Positions 1 to 10,256 of a stretch of 64,000 bases of DNA are shown one piece after another. The notes beneath the pieces are model-generated. The model saw nothing but the letters and a program-made list of their open reading frames with translations, was not told the origin of the DNA and did not search any database. A program made the translations under genes and the position numbers. The DNA comes from Selaginella moellendorffii. Its lineage: Eukaryota > Streptophyta > Lycopodiopsida > Selaginellales > Selaginellaceae. The stretch's first letter is position 1. Each line of letters opens with the position of its first letter. The stretch covers positions 3,085,478-3,149,477 of the forward strand of contig NW_003314270.1 in assembly GCF_000143415.4 (NCBI RefSeq). Reading direction: 5' to 3'.

Positions 1-24
1 GAAAAAGAGAGAGAATCTCCCCAC

Positions 25-2641
25 CTTCAACAAATCAAACACTTTCTCTGCGATGTACTTCTGCTGGATCGTCGCTCCTTTCTGCTGCACCTTATCAGGA
101 TGCACGCACAGAGTAGCTCTTCTATACACTTTCTTCACGGCCGCTCCAGTAAGTAAATCCGTGAGGGAAACGGGTTGCCACCCACATTCCGGCCACAATA
201 CCTGCGAATTCATGGACCAAAGAATTGAGTTGAATCGATCGATGCGTTTTCTACTTACATATTGCAGGGTCGAAAGCAAGGCACGAAGATTTCCTTCCTT
301 CCCTGCAGCCCATCTCTTTATCTCCGAGTCTAATGTCTCGCTAGCTCTCTGCAAAAGTATGCAACCGGATTAAGCTTCTACGCATCTTAATGTTTGAAAA
401 ACGTTTTACGTGTTTCTCCGCTTGCTCTCTCTGGGTCGCCAAATCTCTCCGATGCTTTTCATCCAGAGCTTGTCTCTATTAAACAGCACGTAAGTGCAAG
501 CGTAAAGTGTGAAACTTGGAAACACTCACTGCTCGTGCTTGTGTACGCTGATCCCGTTCCAGCCGAGCCTTCCTTCTATCAGGTGTTTCACCATCTATCT
601 CTCTGAAAGGAGAAGATGGATTGTCTAAGAGAAAGCATAGAGCCCGTTAGCCGACCATTGCACTAAAGACGCCTTCTGCTTACCAAATAAATTCGTTAAC
701 TCATCAATGCCAGAGACTGATGAGACTTTCTTCACTGGCGCGCCCGAGGAGCCTCTTTTATCACTCGAAGGAAACGGCTTCGAGAAATCCTGTAGGAAAA
801 ATACGAGGGGCTCGTCAACCAAAAATATAACAAAGGCGCCGTTTTTACCGAAGTTGGAGGTCGTTGCTTGGGAGCACTTGTTGCGCGGCCGAAGATACCC
901 CCTTCGAAGTCGTCAGACGATGATCTTTGCTCTTTCGCTTTGTTTTGCGCAGCAGCAGCTTTACGTGCTTCTTCAGCGGCTCTTTCGCGAACTTGAGCAT
1001 TGATCTTTCCCACGGCAGCTCGTTCCCCCGCCTTCTTTTCTGCTGCTATTCGTGCTTCTTCTGCTGCTCTCTCGCGCACTTGAGCATTGATTCTGTCCAC
1101 TGCTGCTCGTTCCCTTGCTCGAGTCTCGGCCGCTGCTTTTTCGGAAGCCGCTTTCTCGGCTGCTGCTCTCTCAGCAGCCCTCTGCCTAGCGTCAGCAGCT
1201 GCTCTTTCACGAGCCTCAGCCGTCGCCTTCTCCACAGCAATTCGCTCGACTCTCTCACGAGCCTGTTTCGCTGCTCTCTGCCTCGCTTCCTGAGTAGCTC
1301 TTTCAACAGCCTCCCGTTCTCTCCTCAACCTCTCCTTTTCCTCCCGTTCTCTCTGTATGCGTTCCTCTTCTTCTCTTTCCGCTTTTCTCTGCAACTCTCT
1401 TTCCTTCTCAAGCTTGTATCTTGCTTCTGCCTCGTCCTCATCGTCACTTAGTCCCCCTTGAAAGTCGTGACGACCATTCACATACGGACTCTCGTGGTAG
1501 CCAAGGCCAGGAGGTGGTCGGGAAGGAGGCGGCGCTACTGTAGGGTCGGTCAAGAGCCGCACACTGTGAACGGTCACCCAAGGTTCCTTAAACTCACGAG
1601 AAGTTCCCTCCTCCGTGAAGTCCCCTGATCCATAACTATCTGCTGGAATGTACTCTTCATTCGGGACGTAGTCCTTCGCCGGAACATACTCTTCCTGCAC
1701 CGCTTCCTCTTTTCCTTCTGGTAAAGAATCATCACTATCGTTGTCCACGTCGGCTTTCCTGGAAGAACCAAAGCTTTGTCTAACTGACTTTGGATAGCCG
1801 GTGAAGGGATCCAAAGGATCTGAAACAGAAGGTACGCCAGAGAATGGATCGGGTTCAATACCGGCGAAAGGGTCTACCTCCGTCGAAGCAGGGGCCGGTT
1901 CGTCGACAGAGATGAAAGAGCTCGGCTCTGGCTGCTTGGAAGAAGAGTACCTGGAAACAGCATTTTTAAGTTTCCAGACTTATAGGACGAAACTACAAAG
2001 AACACGTACCCGGATCCCATGCCTGGTATCAAGTCATCATCGTAAGGTGTGGAGCCAGTGTCGAACTGTGGCGGAGGAGGTTTGGTCTTTGGTCCCGATC
2101 TATATCCCCCAAGCAGATCATCCGTCGGGCTTTCACTGGAGCTAGCTCCTCCTCCACCACCACCAAAGACATTGTCGTAAGAAACGCCCGAGGAGGAGCG
2201 AGTCCCTCGCACACCCACGAAGATATCATCCTCGTAAGGAGCGTCGAAAACCGGGAGAGAGTGATCTCTGGAAGAGGACGACGATGGCGGAGGCGGCGGC
2301 TGCGATCTAAAGATGTCCTCGTAGACAGGCACCGATGGGGCGGAGGACGATGTGTGCTTGGGAGGAGCAAATTTGGGCGGACCACCGAAAACATCGTCGT
2401 AGGATCCACCCAGCGGCTCCGAGGAGGAAGAGGCATTGCGCGGCTTGGAACCAAAGAAGAGATCGTCGTCTCCGAAGGAAGCTCTGGCCGATCTAGCATT
2501 GCTGCCGCCGCTGCTGCTCTTACCCTTGATCGCCGGCTCACCCCCGGCGGATGCCGTGGCCTTGGCAGCTGACATGGGAGCCATCTTGCCCTGGGGCTTG
2601 ATGCCATAATCCCTGTGGAGCAAGTTCGCGAAATCCTCCAT
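25..2641 (-). CDS. Auxilin-like J-domain protein (3' end outside window)
   Basis: Auxilins recruit Hsp70 through a J domain to strip clathrin coats from vesicles. Seven exons join in frame: 2641-2010, 1950-849, 789-684, 624-530, 475-410, 348-259 and 201-25, 756 codons in the window, with GT-AG introns of about 50-60 bp in most cases. The last donor is at 24, so a short final exon lies outside. The start at 2641 ([13 protein letters not shown]) resembles plant auxilin-like N termini. Residues 1-210 are low complexity with repeated acidic F/DDVFGG-type motifs. Exon 2 opens with several DPF motifs (about 1,800-1,900), typical clathrin-adaptor binding signals, then a long Glu/Arg/Ala-rich coiled coil (about 970-1,420). 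The C-terminal exons carry the family's conserved [12 protein letters not shown] and [19 protein letters not shown] blocks, then the J domain with its HPD at about 98-106. It is divergent from uS11m across a 240-bp gap. No defect was seen. Confidence 0.9.
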
Positions 2642-2881
2642 CTCCCAGATCTAGAATCTAGATCCGGCGCGCAATTAGATCGGCGACCTCGCGCTGCCGC
2701 TAAGTCGTACCTCGATTCATTCACTCACAGCATTGGCGTCTCCATCTCCGCCCTCCACACTGGGCGTGGGCGATGGGCGCCCTAATCCACAAACGCTACT
2801 AAAGCTACTGTGTAGAAGATAGCGATTACGCTAAGCAAGATACCCTAAAATGTGCCCACGCCAAGAACCCTAAAATTTCTC
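2642..2881. promoter_or_regulatory. Shared intergenic region between divergent auxilin-like and uS11m genes
   Basis: These 240 bp separate two ATG codons that point away from each other, so both promoters and both 5' leaders must fit here. I see no clear TATA box. The arrangement suggests a bidirectional housekeeping promoter; this is inferred from spacing only. Confidence 0.5.
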
Positions 2882-3373
2882 ATGGCGCTGGCTGCGCGTA
2901 GGGCTTTGCGATCGCTGGCGGAATCGGGCGCTCTCTTCTGCCAGCGTCTCTGCGGCGTGAAGACGGCGGCATCGCCCAGCGGCGGCGCGGCAGCAGCGGG
3001 AGGATCGGGATCGGCGCCGCCGCGCAAGACCGGAATCGCGCACTCGCGCTTCACGCACGGCAATGTGTTTGTCACGATCACGGATTTCGAGGGCAACGCG
3101 AGGGCGCAGGCGTCGGCGGGGATGTGTGGATTCAAGGGCTCGCATCGCGACTCCAAGTTTGCGGCGAATGCGGTGGCGGAGCAGGCGGCGCGAGGGGCCG
3201 CGCAGCTGGGGATGAAAGCGGTGGAGGTGAGGCTCAAAGGAGGATTTGGGGTGGGCAAGAGGAAGTACTTGCTGCGAGGATTCAAGCAGGGCGGGCTCAC
3301 AGTGCTCAAGATCAGGGACGTGACCGCCATTCCTTTCAATGGATGCCGCCCTCCAAAGAAGCGCAGGGTCTAG
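2882..3373 (+). CDS. RPS11: Mitochondrial small-subunit ribosomal protein uS11m
   Basis: 163 residues, intronless. The first in-frame ATG is at 2882; the open frame runs further upstream to 2852 but without an ATG. Residues 1-45 are Arg/Ala/Ser-rich and nearly free of acids, as expected for a mitochondrial presequence. From about residue 50 the protein follows the uS11 family: a THGNVFVTITD-like block, then a GMCGFKGSHRDSKFAANAVAEQAA block, and a C-terminal tail NGCRPPKKRRV that matches the family's basic end binding 16S-type rRNA. uS11 lies on the platform of the small subunit near the mRNA exit. Plants often carry this gene in the nucleus after transfer from the mitochondrion, which fits the presequence. 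Confidence 0.9.
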   Translation: MALAARRALRSLAESGALFCQRLCGVKTAASPSGGAAAAGGSGSAPPRKTGIAHSRFTHGNVFVTITDFEGNARAQASAGMCGFKGSHRDSKFAANAVAEQAARGAAQLGMKAVEVRLKGGFGVGKRKYLLRGFKQGGLTVLKIRDVTAIPFNGCRPPKKRRV

Positions 3374-4790
3374 AATTCCATTCTTTGTTGGGCGATCGTT
3401 CATGGTTTTGGAAATGGCCTTGCGAGATCGTTCGCAAGTCCCGGCTGGTATGTGTCCCCTCGATCATTGTGGAAGGAAAAAGGTAGTCGATCTTGTGATA
3501 TCGCCTTCTTTCTTCTCGAACAGATCATTGTTGGAAGGCGTGAGATTGATTCCAGGAAGAAACTTGCTGGTGGGCAACACTGTTCTTCTCGAGGCAAGGA
3601 AAGCTCTACTTTTAACTTTCTCGATTGCTTCTTCTTGGCATCATCTCCGCAGTGGAATTCTTGTTCACCATCTCTTTTGCAGATCTTGCTTAGTGACAAC
3701 AGTGAAGTTTTTTTTTTACACCTCTCGCTCCCCTTTGTTCTTGAAAAGACCCCAACTAAAATGGTGGGCTTTGGCTTGATTACAATTCGATCCTTTCTCT
3801 CTCTCTCTCTCTCTGCTGCCTGCATCATCGAATCGAAGTCGGCTGGATGATGATGCTGATGTATCATCATCACACTGCATTGTGCTGATTCGATCCATCT
3901 GTTGACTGTTTCGCATGGAGTCCAAGGTTCGCCCCAAAGCTGGACAGAACTTTTCAAGAAGACACACTCACAACAAAGAGAGCATGTAAAAAGAAAAAAA
4001 AAAGGAAAAATTCGCCCATACCCATGATTTTGCAAGAGAGAATCCACCCTTTCATCAGAAAGTCTAACAAAATTTTCACCCAAAGTCAATCGTGCTCTTA
4101 TGTGCGTCCGACAACTTTTCTTATAAAAAGCGAGAAAAAATATCCCACCAAGTGGATAAAAAAGATAAGAAAAACAGTTAAAAAGGAAAAATTCTAGAAA
4201 CCATAACGAAGAAGACCTTTCAATAAATTTTAGGGCAAAGGGTTTGTTGCTCCACGCCACTCCAAGTCGCATTGGAGGCGAAAAAGAAATGAAAACAAAT
4301 CCGGTGGTACGCCTGTATGGAAGATTTGCTGTGGCCCGCATATCATATGTCTATGGTTTGGATGGACATGCCAACCGGTCGGTCCCAAAATCAAATCCTG
4401 TACGGCGCGCGTACGGCCGCGCGGGTTGTGGCCACGGCTTTGGGCCATGTGTGAGCTCTCTCTCGAGCACACACACACACACACAGCGAAAGCAATAGTC
4501 CCTCTTCTCGCCCAGGCCGCCAGGAGGAGAGAGGATGGGCTAAATCGATTGATCGCGCGAGGTGAGAGAGAGAGGAGAGATTTTGGGAGAGAGATGAGCA
4601 CGCATTCTACCAGGGGAGTGATAGATGGGTCGGCGGAGGTTCTCCGAGGGAGCGATGGAGCGAGTTTTGGTACTGGGTCGTGGAATGTGGCCTCTGGGCG
4701 ACGGGTTTTAGGATCGTCCATGGAGTGGCAGTGTGGAGCTTAGCAAGAGAGGGAAAGAGTGAAGAAGAAAAAATCCCAAGAAATCGATCG
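3374..4790. other. Intergenic region: uS11m 3' flank and histidine-kinase 5' leader
   Basis: No gene is supported. It holds a (CT)n run at about 3,797-3,822, a purine/pyrimidine-biased stretch around 3,950-4,200, a CA run at about 4,470-4,485 and GAGA-rich sequence at 4,520-4,595. CT/GA tracts are common in plant core promoters and 5' leaders, so the last of these probably belong to the histidine-kinase leader. Confidence 0.5.
4535..4743 (+). promoter_or_regulatory. Upstream ORFs in the probable 5' leader of the histidine kinase
   Basis: Before the chosen start at 4791 there is a two-codon ORF (ATG GGC TAA, 4535-4543) and a 49-codon ORF (ATG at 4594, stop ending at 4743). If the transcript starts upstream, both would tend to reduce translation of the receptor. 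No transcript start can be seen in the sequence, so this is inference. Confidence 0.4.
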
Positions 4791-7700
4791 ATGTGTCAAG
4801 TTCCTCCACCGCGGGACGATGTGAGCTTCTTAGCGGCAGCGGCGGCTGCTGTGAGGATCAAGCTCCCGAGGAAGAGCAGAGAGGCAATGCCGGAGGAGAA
4901 GCTCTCCACCACGGAGGAGCTCAAGGCGCGAGCTAGGAATTCTTCGTGGAAGCACCAAGTTAACAGCAACTTGGTGATGATCACGTCCTCCTCGTCTTCT
5001 TCCAGGGGGCGATTGCTGGGACCATCGAGCGCCACCACCACGCAGACGATCCAGCAGACAACCACGCAAACCACGACTCAAACCACGACCACGATGAGTA
5101 GTAGCAGCAGTGGCAGCAGTGGAAGCGCTAGCATGAGCAAGCAGCGCCACGTAAAATACTTTGGGGAGAAGTATCACGGCAAGCTGCTGGTTCTTTGGTT
5201 GATCCTCGGGCTTGGAGCCGCGGTCTACATCAATCACTCGCTCACGGACTCCTACATTGAGCGCCGGAGGGAGACGCTCGCGAATATGTGCAAGGAGCGA
5301 GCGTGGATGCTCCAGGACCAGTTTAATTCCAGCATGAACCACGTCCGATCCTTGACGGCCCTCGTCACCACTTTCCATCTCGCGAAGCAGCCATCCGCGC
5401 TCGATCAGGCAAGGCAGTTTTTCTGGTTTTTGCTCGAAAGTTGGCCTTGTTCTTGAGAGCTTTTCTCTCAAGAACAAGGCCAGCTTTCGAGCTTTTGGAG
5501 TTGGAACTTTAGCTCAGCTTTGGTGGTTTGTTGCTTTGCAGGAGACTTTTGCGGCCTACACTGCGAGGACGTCCTTCGAGAGGCCGCTCATGTCCGGGGT
5601 GGCGTATGCTCACAAGGTGGAGCACTGGCAACGGCGAGCTTTCGAGGAGGAGATGGGATGGAGCATCAAAGAGATGCGAAGCAATGCTCCGCGAGCTCAG
5701 AACCTGGACGAGTACGCTCCTACGGTTCTCTCGCAGAACACTCTCGCTCATCTAGCGTCCGTGGACATGATGTCTGGCGAGGTTTGCTATAAGTTTTCGA
5801 ATTTTTTTCCAAAGTTTTCCTCCATCAACTTAAGCGCTTCTTTTGTGGCTTTTGTAGGAGGATCGAGAGAACATCTTACGCTCCCGAGCAAGCGGCAAGG
5901 GAGCTCTCACGAGTCCGTTCCGGCTTCTCGAGTCGGATCACTTGGGAGTTGTTCTTACGTTCACAGTCTACAAGACGGATCTTCCAGACGACGCAACGCC
6001 TGCTCAACGCATCCAAGCGACCGCTGGGTCTGTAACTCTGCTCACACTACTCTAGATCTTCTCAATACCACTGTTTGCTCTACCACCAACATCACTCAGT
6101 AGCACATACCGCACAGACAGAAAAAGAGAGATGAAGAAGATCATGGAAGGTTTCTCTATTTTTCTGATGGGAAGGGCCATGGCTGTGCTGCAGCTATGTA
6201 GGTGGAGCATTTGACTTCGAGTCGCTTGTGGAGAACCTTTTGCGGCAGCTGTCCGAAAGCCAGACCATCATTGTCAATGTCAACGATGTCACGAACAAGT
6301 CCAATCCGCTTGTCATGTACGGCCCAAACATTCCCGACGGGAACGAGATCGAAGTATGTCAGCTCGAGTTTGGGGATCCCTTCCGGAAGCACGAGATGCG
6401 ATGCAGGTGAAAGCAATCTCCATTCTCGTATCAAAGTTTCGAAAGAAAGTCTCGAGAGTTTGTCTATAATTCTCTCAGGAGCTTACTCTTAGATTTGTTC
6501 TCTCCCAGGTTTAACAAGGAAGCGTCTGTTGTGTGGACGGCGATCACCACCACCTTTGGAATCGTTGTCATTGTTTTGCTGGTGGCTCAAATCTTCTACG
6601 CGGCTGGCAACCGCATCGCCAAAGTCGAGGAGGATTATCGCAAGATGGAAGATCTTAAAGTTCGAGCCGAGTCGGCCGATGTTGCGAAGTCTCAGGTACG
6701 ATTAGATCACCTCTACTGTGGACTCACGAGATTTTTCTAACTATGTAGTTCCTGGCTACTGTATCACACGAGATCCGGACTCCCATGAATGGCGTGCTTG
6801 GTGCGTAAGACCTGGTTGAAAGATTCCTTCTTGCGATTTTAACTGTTTTTTTCTTCTGCGCAGGCATGTTGCAAATGCTCATGGACACGGAGCTCGATTC
6901 GACACAGCGGGATTACGCTCACACGGCCCTCGAAAGTGGGAAGCAACTCATAAAACTTATCAACGAAGTCTTGGACCAGGCCAAGATCGAGTCCGGCAGG
7001 ATGGAGCTCGAGACTGTCCCTTTCAAGCTACGCACGATTCTCGACGATATTCTCACGCTCTTTTCTGCGGAGAACAAGGACAAAGGAATCGAAGTAAGCT
7101 TTTGTTTACTAGTATTTAGATTGCTACATAGCAAAATGATCTCCAATCTTGTATAAGATCTCCAATCCCGTTTCTTACGTGCTTGCAGCTGGCGGCATAC
7201 GTTTCCGAGAGAGTCCCTGACGTTGTCCTTGGGGATCCCGTTCGGCTCCACCAGATCGTGACCAACTTGGTTGGAAACTCAATCAAGGTACGTAGATCTT
7301 CCAAGCTGTTTCCTTGAACACCCTCATGATCCGGATCGATATATCATTTTCAAATGGTCGGTTTCTTTTCTCTCGCAGTTCACGGATCGCGGGCATATCT
7401 TCGTCTCCGTGCACCTGGAAGAGGACGTGAAAGCCGCAATGTCAGCACAATGCGAGGCGTGCTCGAAACAAGTCACGGAGACGCAAGATCACTCGGACAA
7501 ACTTAACACCGTAGACGCTGCGGGATCGTGCAGCACGCTGAGCGGTCTCGAGGCCGCCGATCGAAGGAACAACTGGGAGACTTTCAAGCTCATACTGAAA
7601 CAGGAGAAGTCCCGGCTCACAACTCACAAGCAACCGGTTGACACAGTGAAGCTAGTTTTTAGCGTCGAAGACACAGGAGTGGGGATCCCCGTCCACGCAC

Positions 7701-8975
7701 AGGAGAGAGTTTTCTCGCCATTCATGCAAGCCGATAGCTCTACCTCGCGGAACTATGGTGGGACTGGGATCGGCCTCAGCATCTCCAAGTGTCTGGTGGA
7801 GCTCATGAAAGGAGAGATTGGCTTCGTGAGCAGCCTTGGAGTTGGGACAACGTTTTGGTTCACCGTCAACTTCAAGGTGGGAGATCTAGAAGCGCTCGAG
7901 GCTGCTCACAGCGCCGAGTGCTCCAAGCAGCAGCGAGCAGCACACTCGTCAACGCCGCTCACGACGCAGCTGAGTGGACTCAAAGCTCTCGTCGTGGATG
8001 GACGGCCCGTTCGATCGGAGGTGACGAGATATCACTTGCGGAGGCTCGGGATCCAGGTCGACGTTGCGAGTGATGTCTCCTCAGCTCTAGCTCACCAAAG
8101 ATCCAAGTAAGTCCTTCCATTTTAGAGAAGATCGTGTAGTTTGAGATAGATGGTCATCGGATCTTATTTGTTTTCTCGGTCACAGGAACTTAGATATGAT
8201 TCTGATAGACAAAGATGCGTGGGGTTCTTCCACGGGGCTCTCGTATCCCAGCAAGATCAAGGAGGCGGGACCAACTTTAGCACCGAAGCTCGTGCTCCTC
8301 GCCTTCGACGACGACGAGCACAAGGCCAAGGCCGCTGGCTTTTCGGACAACGTGATAAAGAAGCCGCTCCGAGCAAGCTACATCGCAAATCATCTCGAGA
8401 AAGCGCTGGGGCTGGATCTCAAGAGGAGAACACGAGAATCAAGCACTCCCACCAGCAGTAGCAGCGACACTAGCGCCAGCATCAACAGCGGGAGTGGCAG
8501 CAGCAACAATCTCCACAGTCTCCTCACCGGGAAATGGATCCTGGTGGTGGACGACAACAAAGTTAACCGGAGAGTAGCGGCGGGAGCGCTACAAAAGTAT
8601 GGCGCTCGCGTCGAGTGCGTCGAGAGTGGGAGGCTGGCCATCGAGAAGCTGGAGCCGCCGCACAAGTTCGATGCGTGCTTCATGGACATCCAAATGCCGG
8701 AGATGGACGGGTGAGTGAGCGCGTGATCTTTCCGAAGTTTCCAAGCCAAGATTATCTAGACGATCAACTTACGATCACTCTCTTCCAGGTTTGAGGCGAC
8801 GAGGAGGATACGATGCTTCGAGAAGCGTGGAGGGTCTCACGTCCCCATCCTGGCAATGACGGCGGACGTGATCCAGGCAACTTACGACGAGTGCCGGCGC
8901 TGTGGAATGGACGACTACGTGAGCAAGCCGTTCGAGGAGAAGCAGCTGTATAGAGCCGTGGCCAAATTTTTTTGA
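4791..8975 (+). CDS. CHASE-domain hybrid histidine kinase (cytokinin-receptor type)
   Basis: Eleven exons join in frame to 1,082 residues: 4791-5408, 5542-5781, 5858-6027, 6194-6406, 6509-6695, 6749-6800, 6864-7093, 7189-7287, 7379-8106, 8186-8710, 8789-8975. After a low-complexity N terminus a membrane segment (about 131-147) leads into an extracytoplasmic CHASE domain (about 150-410), which in AHK/CRE1 receptors binds cytokinin. A second membrane segment (about 419-445) follows. The kinase has the H box VSHEIRTPMNG with predicted phospho-His 483, an N box (HQIVTNLVGNSIKF), a G box (VEDTGVGIP) and GGTGIGLSISK. A degenerate receiver-like domain and a true receiver follow: VVDDNKVNRR, phospho-acceptor Asp about 1013 in FMDIQMPEMDG, and the Lys of VSKPF. 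This is the layout of AHK2/3/4-type receptors that feed a phosphorelay. The start is the first in-frame ATG after a GTG-opened extension. The first intron uses a GC donor (5409-5410). Confidence 0.93.
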
Positions 8976-9200
8976 GAAAAAAAAACGAGAAAAAAAGTAA
9001 AGGAAAAACGTATCTAAGCTCTTTCTCGCAAACGTAGCACTTTTGTAGTAAGCGCGATTCCAAAGAACTCTCCTCTCTTATATGAAAGTTGCCACCTTTG
9101 TAGTAACAAAGTTCCAATCACATCTTATAAATCTTGGCGAAAGCATGTAAGTGCTTACCATCCAACACCTCGCGCATTGGTTTTAGGGCTCTGTGAGAAG

Positions 9201-10256
9201 ATGACGTGTGGTGGTAAGCCAAGTGGCATCTCCGCAAGCCAACGGCCGCGCACCCTCTCTAAATGCGAGACTGCGATCGATCCGGTTCTCGCGAGAGAAG
9301 AAGGAAGGATGGAGGCGATCGATCGCGGCGATGGCGGTGGCTGTAAGGAGGAAGAATGGTGGGGATGGCTGTGGATCGTCTTCTCCAAACTGGACGGCCG
9401 GAGCCTGGCATCGTGCTGCTGCGTTTCGCGGGCGTGGCAGCAAGCGGCGGGGCAGGAGGAGCTGTGGCGCGGGCTGTGCGCCGCGGCGTGGCCGGGGCTG
9501 GCGCTGAGCGATTGCGGCGAGAAGGCGGTGAGTGTGGCGGGGGGATACCGCCGCTTCTACGGCATCCGGATGAGTGCCGCCGCGCAGCTCGGTGGCGGCG
9601 GTGGGCGATCCAGCCGCAGCAATCCCCGGCTGCGATTGCGGGAGCTCGTGTTTTTTCTCGACGTCCACTACAGGGACTCGCCGGTTTGCTCCATGGCCAG
9701 GGGCGGCGACACGCTCAAGCGGATGTTTCAAGCGGCAGCGGCGCCGCCGGAGCTCCACGATCATCTCGACAACGATGACGAAGATCAAGGTACATTTCGA
9801 TTCGTGGTGGAGATCCCGACCTCTACGGGCGCCAGCGACGTGGATGCTCATCAACGTTCTACTGATGGCAATGTCGATTGCGCGGTGTGGGTGGGGAACT
9901 CCGGCAGCAATAGGTGGAGCAAGAAGGAGATACGCGACTTTACGATCAGCTGGGCGGTGATGGTGCGTGGCAGCCCAAAGGTTTTCCAGATCCTGCGCTC
10001 GCGGCAGCCGGGGCAAGTGGTCGGCAATACTTGCAACTACTCGGAGAGGCTGCCCATCCATTCGTGCTGCTGCTGCTTGAGCGAGACGAATCACGTAGCG
10101 GAGGTGGATCTCTACTTTTCAGCTGATGGCGGGGGACTGTTTCTTCGCGAGCTGCGGTGTAGCATCCTTAATACGGATTGTTGGAGGTATTTCACTCAAG
10201 TGCAGGCGTTGCAGTACCTCCAACATGCACTCCTCCACGACTGCCAATTTTCATAG
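9201..10256 (+). CDS. F-box protein, substrate adaptor of an SCF ubiquitin ligase
   Basis: One exon, 351 residues from the ATG at 9201; an in-frame ATG at 9309 would give 315 residues and places the F-box near the N terminus, so either start is possible. The F-box core reads LWIVFSKLDGRSLASCCCVSRAW, followed by a WRGLCAAAWPGL segment typical of plant F-box proteins without LRR or Kelch repeats. The remaining 250 residues alternate hydrophobic and charged segments, with a Cys-rich patch (CCCCLSETNHVAEVDLYF) near the end. F-box proteins bind SKP1 and choose targets for ubiquitination; the target is not visible. It lies 225 bp downstream of the histidine kinase on the same strand. Confidence 0.75.
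   Translation: MTCGGKPSGISASQRPRTLSKCETAIDPVLAREEGRMEAIDRGDGGGCKEEEWWGWLWIVFSKLDGRSLASCCCVSRAWQQAAGQEELWRGLCAAAWPGLALSDCGEKAVSVAGGYRRFYGIRMSAAAQLGGGGGRSSRSNPRLRLRELVFFLDVHYRDSPVCSMARGGDTLKRMFQAAAAPPELHDHLDNDDEDQGTFRFVVEIPTSTGASDVDAHQRSTDGNVDCAVWVGNSGSNRWSKKEIRDFTISWAVMVRGSPKVFQILRSRQPGQVVGNTCNYSERLPIHSCCCCLSETNHVAEVDLYFSADGGGLFLRELRCSILNTDCWRYFTQVQALQYLQHALLHDCQFS

Noticed and set aside
927-1451. 174-residue plus-strand Ser/Leu-rich frame
   Set aside because: It is the antisense shadow of the coiled-coil exon of the auxilin-like gene.
2852-2881. N-terminal extension of uS11m
   Set aside because: The upstream codons are open but begin with GTG; the first ATG in frame is at 2882 and gives a typical presequence.
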